Assembly: GCA_028455995.1 (NCBI GenBank)
Contig: JABELC010000006.1
Coordinates: 2,046,001-2,110,000 of the forward strand
Direction of reading: 5' to 3'
Length of the DNA stretch: 64,000 bases
Source of the DNA: Scleromitrula shiraiana
Taxonomy: Eukaryota > Ascomycota > Leotiomycetes > Helotiales > Sclerotiniaceae
Under the pieces are notes generated by a model that was not told where the DNA came from, did no database searches, and was given only the letters and a program-made list of their open reading frames with translations. The translations under genes were made by a program, and so were the position numbers. Shown here piece by piece: positions 26,333 to 37,364 of this stretch (within the stretch, counting starts at the first letter, position 1; every line of letters starts with the position of its first letter).

Positions 26333-27761
26333 ATGTCTGCAGAAGCCCCTCAACCCCGCAGTCGAGTTTTCTTCGACATTTCCATTGGAAACGATAAACA
26401 AGGAAGAATCACCTTCGAGTTATACAATGACATTACCCCAAAGACTGCAGAAAACTTCCGCGCTCTTTGCACTGGTGAGAAGGGTGTTGGTAAAGCTGGA
26501 AAACCTCTCTCATACAAGGGTTCTGGCTTCCATCGTGTGATCAAGCAATTCATGATCCAAGGTGGTGATTTCACGGCTGGGAATGGAACTGGTGGAGAGA
26601 GTATCTACGGAACCAAATTCGACGATGAGAACTTTGTTAAGATCCATGACAAGCCTTTCTTGCTCTCAATGGCCAATGCTGGTCCAGGTATGCTATACCA
26701 TTTCATTTTTGACAACCTCTGAAGCTATTCCAACTCAAATCTCCAACAAAAAACTAACAACACATTTTTAGGTACAAATGGCAGTCAATTCTTCATCACA
26801 ACAGTTCCAACCCCCCATCTTGATGGCAAGCACGTCGTATTCGGTGAAGTCCTCAGTGGAAAGTCAATCGTACGAAAGATCGAAAACATGCCCACCCAAC
26901 CAGGCGACAAGCCAAACAAAGAAGTAACCATCACCGACTGTGGTGAGCTTACTGGAGAAGAGGCCGAAACCGCTGATCAAAAGGCTGCCGATGCCACTGG
27001 CGACCCTTACGAAGGTGAATCATCCAAGTCTTCATTCTTCTCCTGTTTCAAGAACTAGTCAACATACACCCACCCTCCTATATCACATATACCTATATAG
27101 ACACCCATATATGTGTATATCATATCCGTCGATCTTTTCCTTTGTCTCGTCATCTAGTATTGTTTCCTTATCTGTTTATTTTTATGTTTTGAGATATCTT
27201 TCTGGGGCGTTTTGGTTAACATAGCATCCCTTTCCCTCCAAAGACTTCCCAGAAGACATGAGCACACCCCCAACCGCCGTCGAAACCATAAAAATCGTCA
27301 CGGACCTCAAAACCTTCGGCAACACCGCCTTCAAAAACAACACCCTCCCCCTCGCCCTCGACAAATACGAAAAAGGCCTCCGCTACCTAAACGAAGAACC
27401 CTCCCTCGACAACACCCCCGCCGAAACCTCCTCCACCCTCTCCTCCCTCCGCTTCACCCTAAACAGCAACTCCGCGCTGCTCCACAACAAGCTCAAGAAC
27501 TTCTCCGACGCAGAACGCTTCGCCACATCCGGGCTCCAGGTCTCCGGCATCAGCGACCCCGATAAAGCAAAAGCCCTCTACAGACGAGCCGTCGCATATA
27601 TCGGGTTAAAGGACGAGGAGGCTGCGTTGAAGGATTTGGAGGAGGCGAATAAATTGGTTCCGAATGATGCGGCCGTTGTTAAGGAGCTGACGGCTGTTAG
27701 GAAGAGTGCGGCTGAGAGGGCTAAGAAGGAAAAGGCGGCTTATAGTAAATTTTTCTCTTGA
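26333..27761 (+). CDS. Cyclophilin-40 type peptidyl-prolyl isomerase with TPR domain
   Basis: This is a cytosolic cis-trans prolyl isomerase that works as an Hsp90 co-chaperone in this subfamily (Cpr6/Cyp40). Three exons are 26333-26687, 26772-27014 and 27244-27761, giving 371 residues. The cyclophilin fold (about 8-180) has FHRVIKQFMIQGGDF with catalytic Arg68, Phe73, Met74 and Gln76. The position of the usual Trp is His134 (PHLDGKHV), as in Cyp40 proteins, which predicts weak cyclosporin binding. Exon 3 encodes TPR helices (FGNTAFKNNTLPLALDKYEKGL; ALLHNKLKNFSDAERFA; ALYRRAVAYIGLKDEEAALKDLEEA) that contact the EEVD tail of Hsp90. The exon 2/3 join restores YEDFPED. Exon 3 codons end mainly in C at first and then in G after about 27600. 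Confidence 0.95.
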
Positions 27762-28613
27762 GCAGATAGATTGATAGATGGAGGGATGGATGGATGGGTG
27801 TGGGTTAATTTATGCGTTGGGTTGCATTCATACTCGATTCTAGCACGTTGATCTAAACTCCAAGGGGTAAATAGCGCAAAAGACAGAGATCAGAAAGGAC
27901 AAACATGATCAAAAAAAAAAGTGTTGATATTATGGAGATTTCCATTTCCCAATTTTTTTGGCTGCTTGCTCGCTTGCTTGCTTGCTTGCTTGCCTTTTTG
28001 CTCTATTCCTAATTCTTATTTGCTGGCGTAAATGGTGCAACATCTTATATATATCACTTACTTCCAAGACTACCTTTGTCATACATAACACGAGAACGCA
28101 CACGCAAACCAAAAGAAACCAAAAGAACTTTATTGTGAATGTAGAAAAAAATTGTCTTTCGTATTGCTTTGCAAGTAAGCAACTAATTAAGTAGCTAGCT
28201 ACAGTAACTCAGTAGCTACTAAATAAATATAGAGCCATATATAGCAACCCATGCACGCCTGCCTACTATATTATATATCTCTTTAACTGACCTTCATCTT
28301 TGTCTTCGTATATGTATTTGTATTTGTATGTATATGTATTCCTTTGTCTCCCCTCTTCTCCTGGTTTCAATCGCGTTCGCTTTCTTCTTATCCCTTCCCT
28401 TCTTCTCTTTAATCTTGCTCGTTCCCTCTTCTTCCACCCGCTTCTCTTGCCCCCTCCCTGCTTTTATATAGGTAAATAGTGTAATATATAGAAAGATAGA
28501 TAGAAAGGTAGATAGATAGATAGATACCTAGATCGATATATAAATATATAAGTCAAAAAAAAACCCCACCCATCCATCCATCCATCCATCCAATTTTCCC
28601 ACCCCCACCCTCA
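27762..28613. other. Convergent intergenic region, Cyp40 and RasGAP
   Basis: About 850 bp between two 3' ends. It contains CTTG repeats at 27964-27994, C/T-rich tracts 28340-28460 and CCAT repeats 28570-28590. No gene seen. Confidence 0.6.
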
Positions 28614-31600
28614 CTAAAACATCCCCCCATGATTCCAACTCGCAACCGTCGGACTCGTAACCTCATCCCTATCCAACCCCAAAGATGTCCCCATTCCCGT
28701 CGTACTAATACTCATTTCCATCCCCCCACCGCCACCCCCACCCCCAGCTCCCCCGAACCCATCAGCCGAGCTCCCACTCCCCTGACTCTTCGGTTCCCTC
28801 TCCCCCGCACCACCCTTCCCCTTCCTCCTCAACCCCAAGAAACTCCTCGACTGCTTCTCACTCCTATTATACCCATGTCCCTGTGCCTGTCCACCGCCAC
28901 CTCCCTGTGCCCCTCCGAGTCTCCCCGGCGGGCTCGAAGCCTGCAACGAGCTCTGGCTCGGATCTAGCGGCGGCATCGGCGGAGCCGGCTGATACGGCCG
29001 TTGATATTTAGAGTCTTTTCCGAATGTGGCTTCCCAGAAGGTTTTGCCCTCTTTCTTTTCTTTTTCTTGTTGTTGATGTTGTTGTTTGGTTCGTTCGCTG
29101 CCGCTGCCTGCGGAGCCGGGGGCGCGGAGTTGGGCGGGGATGGAGCTGTTGTTGTTACTATTGTTACTGTTGTTGTTGTTGTTGTTGCTGGCCATGGAGT
29201 AGTCTAGCCAGGAAGGGGTGAGGATGGATGGGTGTTGTTGCTGCTGCTGCTGTTGTTGTTGCAATGGTAGCTGTTGATGCTGATATTGTTGTTGTAATTG
29301 AGGTTGAGGGGAATGCTCGCGAAGATAAGTACCTTGAAGGCCATCTACTATGTCTTCGAATTGGAGAGAAACTTGATCGGCAACTCGATCACTATACTCT
29401 TCAGCTTTTGATATGCATTCATCCGTCCGCTTTTTAAGAATGACGCAGAGATCGTTGAATTCCGCAAGTTCGCCTCGAAGAGGCCGAGGCATAAATTCTG
29501 TTGGTCCTTCAAGCCATAATTTAATAAGGTCCGCAAAATTCCGAGCATGATCGATTAGGTATGGTAATGATGGAAAGCCCTCTCTAGATGTAGGTGGCAA
29601 TCTCGCAAGGATCGTTATTGGCGTTGTATATGACGCAGGAACGGCAAATTTGGTGCGATCCGGATGTATAGCGCATATTGCGTCAAGAAAATCCTTGACA
29701 CCTTGTCTGTGTTGGTGAAGAAATTTATTCATCGGCTCCATCCACGCCTCTTTTTGACCAAAATTAGACAGATTTGCTAGAGCTTGCAAACTTTTGGCAA
29801 TCAAAGTGAATGTTCGCTGAGCTTTCGGTTGAGGGTGATCAGGAAGTAGACCGAATAATTTCGGGTTTAAAATTGCTGGGCAAAAGAAGCGCAGGAACAC
29901 AAAACCAGAGATACTGGTGTAGGTTACAGTGCGAAGGTAATCTCCATACCTATCCTCAGCCACGGCTCTGATGTATTTAAAGATTTGTCTTAATTCCGGT
30001 GGACATCGAGTTGCAGAATCAGCGATAGATCTCCAGACATCCGTGGTCAAGGCAATTAGCGAGCACCAATTCTTCTCGGAATGATCACTATTCTCAATTT
30101 TCGACGGATCGACTTCACAATCAGGATTGTGATTATTGATCGTGCTGATTTGTTCCCCCAAGATCTCTGATAGATATTCTTTGCCAACCCGTCTCATATG
30201 GAAATCCAAAGCCTGAGTAAGTAACGAATTACCTCGGAAAAGTAAGTTTGCTTCGGTATTTAGATTTTTGCTCATATCTCGTACTGATTGTTCTCGGTCC
30301 ATTGATACGAATGATGATTCATTTGAACCAATTCTTCGACTATATCTCAATCTCTTACTTGTAGCTTCTTTTCCTATACCATCAATTTCATCCTCAACTA
30401 AAGCTTTCAGCCAATCGGATCCATTACCCGAAACTTGATATATATTCATCAATACCTCAGACAACTGTCGAAGACTATTAGGAATAGCCTGAGCTATTTG
30501 TAAAGTCAGGCCATTATCAAAGTTGTGTAATAATTGGGATATGGCCCGGTAATCCTTAGCAAGAAGCACTACAACCTCATCATGTCGTACTTTCATCAAC
30601 ATCTCCCCGACCTGCTCTTGCTTTTCATCTACGATTGGCCACCATGCCTCATTATCCTTACCACGCTCCAGCTTATCAACCGCTATTTCGACAGTGCCGC
30701 AAATAATTTCCACTTGCTGATCAGTGATATACACACTGGAGCTTGAGAGGAATCCCTGAACAGTCATTTGTGATGTTTCCATACGTTTCACAACAATCGA
30801 TAGTTTGGGAAGAAAGGGAGGAAGATCGGTGAATTCACATTCTTCTCGCCAGAACGGATTCCTAGTCTCGTGTTTCGTCATTGTTCGGGCGCGAACTTCT
30901 CCGTCGAGCATAACCTCAGCGTAGTAGTCGCCTAAGACAGCATCTGATTCTGGTCGTACTGAGTGCCTTCCATACTGTGGAACCTCTATTCTCAAACCTG
31001 GTTTTCGGAATTTTGCTTCTACGATCTTCATGCTGAGCGATTTTTCAATACGAAACATATCATTAGTTGTAGCGTAATCCCCAGATGAACCTTTTGCTTC
31101 ATCTTGCTCTTCGATCTGTTGCGGGTCGGGTCCATATATCTCAGGTATTGTGAAAGCCCTCATCAAACATAACCATACCTCGAACACTAGACGTGACTCC
31201 ATGGCGAGGAAAATTGGTCTGAAAACAGATAAGTCGGTAGATGTAGATGTGTATTGCGGAAATATTGCAATACAGTATTCCTCGCCCAGCACTGACTTAT
31301 CAAGCTTTTGAATTGCGCTTCGAGAAAGTTGCGAAAGCTGTACAGTAGACAGTAGCACTGCATCATTCTCCGTGTGAAGTTTAAGATCTCCATTATCTTG
31401 AAGTATACACGATATTCTGCGCCATTGTTGGCCAGAGGAACGTAAATGCCGTGTCGATGGACGTGTCATTATAGATTCGGGAGACAATGCTGCCCCTTTA
31501 TCCCAGAGCAGTAATTTGGCAACTTTGATAACATTTGAATCTCTATGGCCATAGGAAGAACCACGTCGGTCCGTCCCTGATCGTCGTTCATCATGCGCCC

Positions 31601-32717
31601 CTGCTGGTGATCTCAATGGCCCAGGCTGGAACGATGCTAATCTAATCTGTTGCCACGCAAGAAATGCTGCCAGCCAAGAATCGAATTTTGAAGGATCGGT
31701 TGGTAAAATTCGAAGGTCCAAACCGAGACCGGGATTTGAAAGCTCCAGGCACCGAACTTGCCTTTCGAGTGAATACATAATCGGCCTCACCCTACATCCA
31801 CGAAGGTCGGTTGCCACCGCGATATGGAAGGAGCCTTTATCGTCATCCTCATACATCAGACAACCTTTTACACCGTCAATATAACACATGCCCTTGTACC
31901 ATGGTCCACGGTGAGCCGTTTGATACTCAACTTCGCCCCTCATACGACCGCATAAATTCTTCATTAGATGCAAGACTCTCTTTGCATCATCTGTGACGAC
32001 CGGAACGGGGAGTGAATCTATATAAGGGACATCGAAGAACGTTTGAAAAGGTGAGGTCGGTCGAGACGACTTTTTGACCAGACGTCTACCATTACCTTTC
32101 TCTTTCTTGACGGAATTCGACTTAGATAATGTGTTTCGAGTGGAGTTCGAAGAGTAGCCAATCGCAGTATTGATATCTATCCGAGGCTCGATATCATGAA
32201 AGGACGATGAATTTATAGAGTGTATCGAGCCAATGCGTTGACGATGTCTTGGGCCACTTCCGGAGCCAGAGCGCTGCCTAGTGGTAGCATCAACAGTATA
32301 AGTTCTTGGTCGAGAGCGCAGGCTCATTGAAGGTGCACCTGGAGCAAGTTTATCAATAGAATCACCGCTATATGAATCATGAAATACAAGACCCTGTCGT
32401 CTTTCTCTTGGCTTCTCCCCACCAGGTATTGATCGAGGCGAAGTCTGTAGAGACGAAGAGAAGAGTCTTGGTGGTGTCTCTAGTATGCTCAAAGCATCAT
32501 CGGTTACCTCAAGAGGGTCGGGTGTAACTGTGCGGATCGTTGTGTCCAGTCCAGGACCCCGCGATCGTCGTGGCTCACTCGGAGTGAATCTCCTCGCCAA
32601 TGTCTCTGCAGCATTATTTCCCCAATCCTGCACCACATTTTCTCTGCCAATTGTCCCGTTATATTCCTTTGCGTCCATACCTGGTGGCAAAATGCTCATC
32701 CCACGATTCCTTCCCAT
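28614..32717 (-). CDS. Ras-type GTPase-activating protein, Bud2-like
   Basis: This is a GAP that switches off a Ras-family GTPase, probably at the cell cortex. It is a single exon of 1367 residues. The N-terminal 230 residues are disordered. A PH-like region (about 250-375) comes next, then a second beta-rich stretch with cluster WRRISCILQDNGDLKLH, and a C2 domain (about 585-690). The RasGAP domain (about 780-1080) has LFRGNSLLTQALDFH carrying the arginine finger and the hallmark FLRFFCPAILNPKLFGL. C2 followed by RasGAP, without the huge flanks of neurofibromin/IRA, fits Bud2/CLA2, the GAP for Rsr1/Bud1 in polarity and septum-site choice; this is inference. The C-terminus carries poly-Gln, poly-Asn and Gly-rich runs. 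The ATG at 32717 is the first in frame after an upstream stop. Confidence 0.88.
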   Translation of the reverse strand: MGRNRGMSILPPGMDAKEYNGTIGRENVVQDWGNNAAETLARRFTPSEPRRSRGPGLDTTIRTVTPDPLEVTDDALSILETPPRLFSSSLQTSPRSIPGGEKPRERRQGLVFHDSYSGDSIDKLAPGAPSMSLRSRPRTYTVDATTRQRSGSGSGPRHRQRIGSIHSINSSSFHDIEPRIDINTAIGYSSNSTRNTLSKSNSVKKEKGNGRRLVKKSSRPTSPFQTFFDVPYIDSLPVPVVTDDAKRVLHLMKNLCGRMRGEVEYQTAHRGPWYKGMCYIDGVKGCLMYEDDDKGSFHIAVATDLRGCRVRPIMYSLERQVRCLELSNPGLGLDLRILPTDPSKFDSWLAAFLAWQQIRLASFQPGPLRSPAGAHDERRSGTDRRGSSYGHRDSNVIKVAKLLLWDKGAALSPESIMTRPSTRHLRSSGQQWRRISCILQDNGDLKLHTENDAVLLSTVQLSQLSRSAIQKLDKSVLGEEYCIAIFPQYTSTSTDLSVFRPIFLAMESRLVFEVWLCLMRAFTIPEIYGPDPQQIEEQDEAKGSSGDYATTNDMFRIEKSLSMKIVEAKFRKPGLRIEVPQYGRHSVRPESDAVLGDYYAEVMLDGEVRARTMTKHETRNPFWREECEFTDLPPFLPKLSIVVKRMETSQMTVQGFLSSSSVYITDQQVEIICGTVEIAVDKLERGKDNEAWWPIVDEKQEQVGEMLMKVRHDEVVVLLAKDYRAISQLLHNFDNGLTLQIAQAIPNSLRQLSEVLMNIYQVSGNGSDWLKALVEDEIDGIGKEATSKRLRYSRRIGSNESSFVSMDREQSVRDMSKNLNTEANLLFRGNSLLTQALDFHMRRVGKEYLSEILGEQISTINNHNPDCEVDPSKIENSDHSEKNWCSLIALTTDVWRSIADSATRCPPELRQIFKYIRAVAEDRYGDYLRTVTYTSISGFVFLRFFCPAILNPKLFGLLPDHPQPKAQRTFTLIAKSLQALANLSNFGQKEAWMEPMNKFLHQHRQGVKDFLDAICAIHPDRTKFAVPASYTTPITILARLPPTSREGFPSLPYLIDHARNFADLIKLWLEGPTEFMPRPLRGELAEFNDLCVILKKRTDECISKAEEYSDRVADQVSLQFEDIVDGLQGTYLREHSPQPQLQQQYQHQQLPLQQQQQQQQQHPSILTPSWLDYSMASNNNNNNSNNSNNNSSIPAQLRAPGSAGSGSERTKQQHQQQEKEKKEGKTFWEATFGKDSKYQRPYQPAPPMPPLDPSQSSLQASSPPGRLGGAQGGGGGQAQGHGYNRSEKQSRSFLGLRRKGKGGAGEREPKSQGSGSSADGFGGAGGGGGGGGMEMSISTTGMGTSLGLDRDEVTSPTVASWNHGGMF

Positions 32718-35008
32718 GGAAGCTCAACTATAGCATGCCTGACCATCCAACCTTTCTCAAAGTTGGCGGCCCTGGCAATCCTAGGGGTGTTGATGTGCTC
32801 TTAGATTATTTGATCGAGAGCCTGCAAGAGATGGGAACGAAGATTGCATGGGTATCGCGCCGAGAATATCGAATTGAGAATCTTCGAGACAAGATGTGAC
32901 GGACGTGGGGAAAGTCTGAGATGTGCGCAATTGTGAAGCTTCTGCCAGCCCTTGTACCGCACAAAGTCGTTGATCTTATTTTTTCTTCGTTGTGGAGACA
33001 GCCTTTTCTCTTTTACCGATAAAATTGAGTCCGATTCAAATACACCTTTTGGCTTCCCAATACCGATCGTGAGATTCGACACTTCTTCATCATACTTAGG
33101 TAACTATCCATATAACGAATATCGGTCGAACCAAGATTGCCGTCGGAATTAGTTTTGCGGGTCGATATATCCTCTTTAAGTATAGAAGCCGGAGCTGTCA
33201 AGGATAAAAGATATTACTAGGTAAAAGAGCTGGGGATCTCACGACCAGTCTTATGTAGGGTAAAGGTCCGGAGCCTGAAGTGGAGGAGAAGAAGTATATT
33301 GATGTAATGAGCCACCTTGACTTTATGAAAAAGTTGGTCCCGAAGTGATATATACCGGAGTTTGGTCGTATATATGAAATATATTGAGGTCTCAAAGAAA
33401 AGATTGAAAAGATTGAAAAGAAAGGAAAAAATGGGGACGGTAGAAAAGTAGGGTTATGAATTGGGGGTGAGTAATGGTGAGTAATGGTGAGTTGTGGAGT
33501 TATGTGATTAGATGTGAATTGTGTACAGTAGTGAGAGATTAATACCAAATTATATGTGGAGGTCGATGAGAGAATGATGACTTGGATCAATGATGTGTTG
33601 AGATCAAAAGAGACAGAGAGGGGACATCTGGATTTAAGAGATTTTTTAAGTCGTAACTCCTAAGTAAGGCAAGGGAAAGTTGTTAACGTTGAATAGTTAA
33701 TCGATGGCCACTTTTCTCGGTAATGTATTGATTTGCTTGGATCCTGGACCAGTTTATATGTAGATTAGAGCATGTATGTTGAGTTGACATCTATATGAAC
33801 ACCCAGTAACACCACATTACTTTGGCTAGGATAATAGGATGACGGCAGTACCTTTTAGTGTTTTATATGGAGATACGGGAAGAGAATGAAGATATTTAAG
33901 GAAATGTTTTTATCATTGAACTAATCAAAGTTGGAGAGAACAAATCCATTAATGCATAGGTTAGCTACATGTATAGCGGTGACATAGATATGATATGATA
34001 TGGTATGATATGGTATAGTATGGTATAGTATGGTACTAGAATCTTCAAATACATACTAATAAATACAGTCTGAAGTAGTACTTACTTACTTATTACCTAC
34101 CCATTACCTACCCATTACCTACCCATTACCCTACCACACCAACACTTACAATTCTACCCCATAAATGAATCTTGTACGCTGCGGGCCGCCATGAATTAGA
34201 TGAAAAGTTCCCGTTAAAGAAGGGAAGCAGGGAGGTAGGGAAGCCGGGAAGCCTAGTCAAGTTTATGCAACCCCCATCAGCTAAAACAATTCAATGCTGT
34301 ACTCGGGTAGCTACACACAGTATGTATGTATGTATGTATGTCGATATATCTAAATTAAAAAAAAAAGAAATGTACCGTCAACATTGAAATTGTTATTCCT
34401 TCGATACTGTTTTTAAATCTATCATCCTAGATTTATTTTTTCGATTATGTACTCGTACATCAAGAAGTTTTAATCGGATGAGCTAAGAAGTTGTTTCTAG
34501 AAGAATTTCACGAATAGGCAAGCTTCAGTATCGATCTATTATTGAATCTAACGGCTTCATGTCAAAATAGACAAAATATAAACAAAAAATAAACGTGGCT
34601 GAAGTGCGGCTGCAAGCTGCATCCCGTCGTTCCTTTCGGATCATCATGCTAAGTTATCATCCGAAGGCTTAGCTCGTTTTAATATACGATGATAAGCAAC
34701 TATAATAGCACAGCTTGAAAAAAATTGTTCAATTACTCCATTTAAGTCATCAATTGGGGAACAAAAGATATCAATCTTGTAAGCCAAGAAGTAAAAAATA
34801 AAAGTCAAAAGTCATCCGAGAACTCCTATACCGCTCGCTCAATCGAGTTATATCATTAAGAAAACACACCAAGCCGTGCCCCTTCCTCCCAATCTTGCAA
34901 ATGTCCCTAACCCTAAAATAAAGAACCCTGGATATACAGCAGTAATAGAATTGTAAACACCATCCATCTAACCAGAAACCAATTTAGTTACTATTTCCAT
35001 CAATTATC
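32718..35008. other. 2.3-kb spacer upstream of RasGAP
   Basis: The spacer holds the RasGAP promoter and leader and the 3' flank of the disordered hypothetical gene. Minus-strand frames at 32801-33082 and 33198-33590 lack motifs. Repeats are TATGGTATGATA-type 33986-34034, an 11-bp unit (TACCCATTACC) about three times at 34093-34130, and (TATG)n 34317-34341. Two telomere-like CCCTAA units at 34907-34919 are an isolated match. No gene recognised. Confidence 0.5.
34093..34130. repeat. TACCCATTACC 11-bp tandem repeat
   Basis: There are just over three copies in noncoding sequence. Confidence 0.85.
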
Positions 35009-36163
35009 TTACTTGAATGGCGGCGCATCAAGAGCATCAGCGCTAACAGGACTTAGAGGTAAACTGCGTCCACCACTTAAGTCACCGCTGCCAGTCTTCC
35101 TTAAGGCTTGAGTCATGGTTTCGATAGTCAGTTCTCCGCCATTTGTGGGAGAGTGAAGTGATGTTGGGCTTGCCAGACCGGTGGGTTTCCTAGCTGGCGA
35201 GAGTTCAACACCTTTGACCGATGCGGATTTGCTGGTAGGAGGAGAAGTCCCGAATCCAAATGACGACACTGGTGACCGTACCGGCGAAGGTGAACGGTTT
35301 ATTCCCGGCGATGACAGCGCACTTAGTCCCGCAATATAGATTGGGTCTCTGTTGCCAGCATGCTCTGCATACTCAGATTGCACTACATCTGCAAATGAGA
35401 TGAAACTCAATCTCCGAATGTCTGTGTTATCTAAAGCACCGTAATTAGATGCCGCATCGTCCTTGTCTGGGTGTGCCACCAAGTCGTCTGTCCACATTCC
35501 TGCTAAAGAATCGTTACTACTGATACCGGTCATCGATATTGCTGCTGGCTGGTGAGAAGAATGCATAACAATTTCCACCATGTCGGGATCAATAGCGTTG
35601 TTGGTGATAGTTTGTGACGAAGCATCTAAGACTGGCGGAATATGATCTTCTGTTTGTATATGCGACGGGATTGCTGGCGAATTTGGTTGGATAGCGCTTT
35701 CTTGCACATCTCGTTCGAAAATTTGTGATCCTGCAGGTGACACAACTCGCGGTGAGGACGAATAAAATTTTCGATTTTGCGGTGATGAAGGGTCTTGATA
35801 TGGATAACTTGATCGTGGAGGTGAATGTGGGATAGGTGTCTTTCGAGGTGCAGGGCGAATTATTGGTGGATTGCTGAGAGTCATGGATGGCTCTCCGTCC
35901 GACTTCTTCTTGCCCTTCGTTTTCTCATCGTTCTTCTTCCTTCCAAATCCAAATAGCCTTCTCTTGTTAAATTTTGCGCCCCCATTTACCGAATCATCAA
36001 CATCCGCGTCGACATCACTATTTCCTTCTGAATTCGATGATAGATGGTTCGTTGATGCTGTAAACCCTTCACCTAATAGAGGGGCCTTTGACGTGGTTAT
36101 CGATTGCTGGCCAGTGGGGACTGGAGTGTTCGCATGTAAAGTACTAGATTCTGACGCGCTCAT
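35009..36163 (-). CDS. Disordered hypothetical protein
   Basis: This is a single exon of 384 residues, rich in Ser, Pro, Asp and Asn, with no membrane span or folded domain visible. A basic patch KRRLFGFGRKKNDEKTKGKKK lies around residue 68, a possible nuclear-import or membrane-contact signal. Two segments look less random: RRLSFISFADVVQSEYAEH near 249-268, an apparently ordered motif with a basophilic kinase-type site (RRLS), and LTIETMTQALRKTGSGDLSG near 345-365. Many SP/TP sites suggest proline-directed phosphorylation. I recall similar fungal proteins with the FISFADVVQ block but no assigned function. The ATG at 36163 sits after a C/T-rich leader. Confident as a gene, unknown in role. 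Confidence 0.75.
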   Translation of the reverse strand: MSASESSTLHANTPVPTGQQSITTSKAPLLGEGFTASTNHLSSNSEGNSDVDADVDDSVNGGAKFNKRRLFGFGRKKNDEKTKGKKKSDGEPSMTLSNPPIIRPAPRKTPIPHSPPRSSYPYQDPSSPQNRKFYSSSPRVVSPAGSQIFERDVQESAIQPNSPAIPSHIQTEDHIPPVLDASSQTITNNAIDPDMVEIVMHSSHQPAAISMTGISSNDSLAGMWTDDLVAHPDKDDAASNYGALDNTDIRRLSFISFADVVQSEYAEHAGNRDPIYIAGLSALSSPGINRSPSPVRSPVSSFGFGTSPPTSKSASVKGVELSPARKPTGLASPTSLHSPTNGGELTIETMTQALRKTGSGDLSGGRSLPLSPVSADALDAPPFK

Positions 36164-37364
36164 TTTGACGATTGGTAGACAAACAATTCTTGAAGAATGT
36201 TTGGAGAAAAAGGTTTATATTGGAGCAAATCCGTCGGAACTATATGTACAGTGTCAGATAAGGCTATACGAATATGCGCTGTGAGAATGAGATCGCATCG
36301 CAAGAACATTGAGCGTTGGCGTTGCGCCCTTAATCAAACCAATACTGGACTTACGCGTGCAGTGCTAATCAATAATCAGCTCGTTTCCAAACAACGAATG
36401 AATTAATAGAACTCGAAGGATGATAAGATAATAGAATAATAGAATAAAAGAATAAAAGAATAAAAGAATAAAAGAATATTTGTATGAAATTATAATCGTA
36501 AATCCTCTATATATAGACTTAAAGTAATAGAAGATATCTAGTACATCATATTCCTATTCCTGTTCCTGACTATCGCAATGAAATCTTACCTACATATTAT
36601 GTATGCAGAAAATGATAGAGAAAAGACAAGACTCACATGAATGAATACAGAGAGGGGGGGGGGAAGAGAGAGGGGATACTTTTTGTAGAAGATATACTAT
36701 GTATTGTAGATTGATTTGAATTTGGGAGAAGAGAGAAGAGGAGAGGAAAGGAGAGAGGAGAGAGGAGAGAGGAGAGAGAGAGGGGGGGGGGAGGGGGAGT
36801 GGGGGGGGTGATTACAGTATTATGAACTGTCCTTCGCTCAGGTGTGTGATCAAGAAATTTGAGAGATAGAGAGAGAGAGAGAGGATATTCCTTGTTAATT
36901 TGAAGAAATTGTTGGTCAATGTTAGTAATTAAATTTTTACCAATAAATTATGGATTTCCAGGACTTTTTTTATTAATTTCTTGAAAACACTTGAGCATTT
37001 TAAATAAACCCTTGAAAGATTCTCCAGGGCTGGTGGTTGTCTCCCTCGGTCGCCTGACGAGTTGAGTTGAAGCTTTTCAAAACCTGAGGAAAGTGGCATG
37101 CATGAAGGGCCCCCCCCCGTAACTTGTAAGGGCCTTTTTGAGTTAAAACTAAAAGAAAAAGCGGTGGCAGAACCTTTTTTGCTTGATTGAAATTGAAAAA
37201 TTAGTCATAAATTATTCATCAATATTTTTCCATCTCCACCATCAATCCAATAAGATTGTCTTTGGAAAGGCAAAATCACCACTCGGAGGGGGGAAAAAAG
37301 GTTCTCGACACTCTGCCATTATTCCAATTAAAAGACATATTCAATTCGCACAACCTTCTCAATA
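36164..37364. other. Divergent region with purine tracts, upstream of mL58
   Basis: The region lies between two divergently transcribed genes and holds both promoters. AATAAAAG-type repeats occur at 36430-36478. A strongly purine-only tract (G runs plus GAGAGG repeats) occurs at about 36724-36809, with another at 36651-36676. No gene seen. Confidence 0.6.
36724..36809 (+). repeat. Polypurine (G/A) tract with G runs
   Basis: More than 80 bases are almost entirely G and A, including GAGAGAGG repeats and runs of eight or nine G. Such mirror-like purine tracts can form triplex or G-rich structures. Here it lies in a divergent promoter region. Seen directly; function unknown. Confidence 0.85.

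Noticed and set aside
34907..34919. Telomere-like CCCTAACCCTAA
   Set aside because: Only two units, internal, in ordinary spacer. No array or subtelomeric context.
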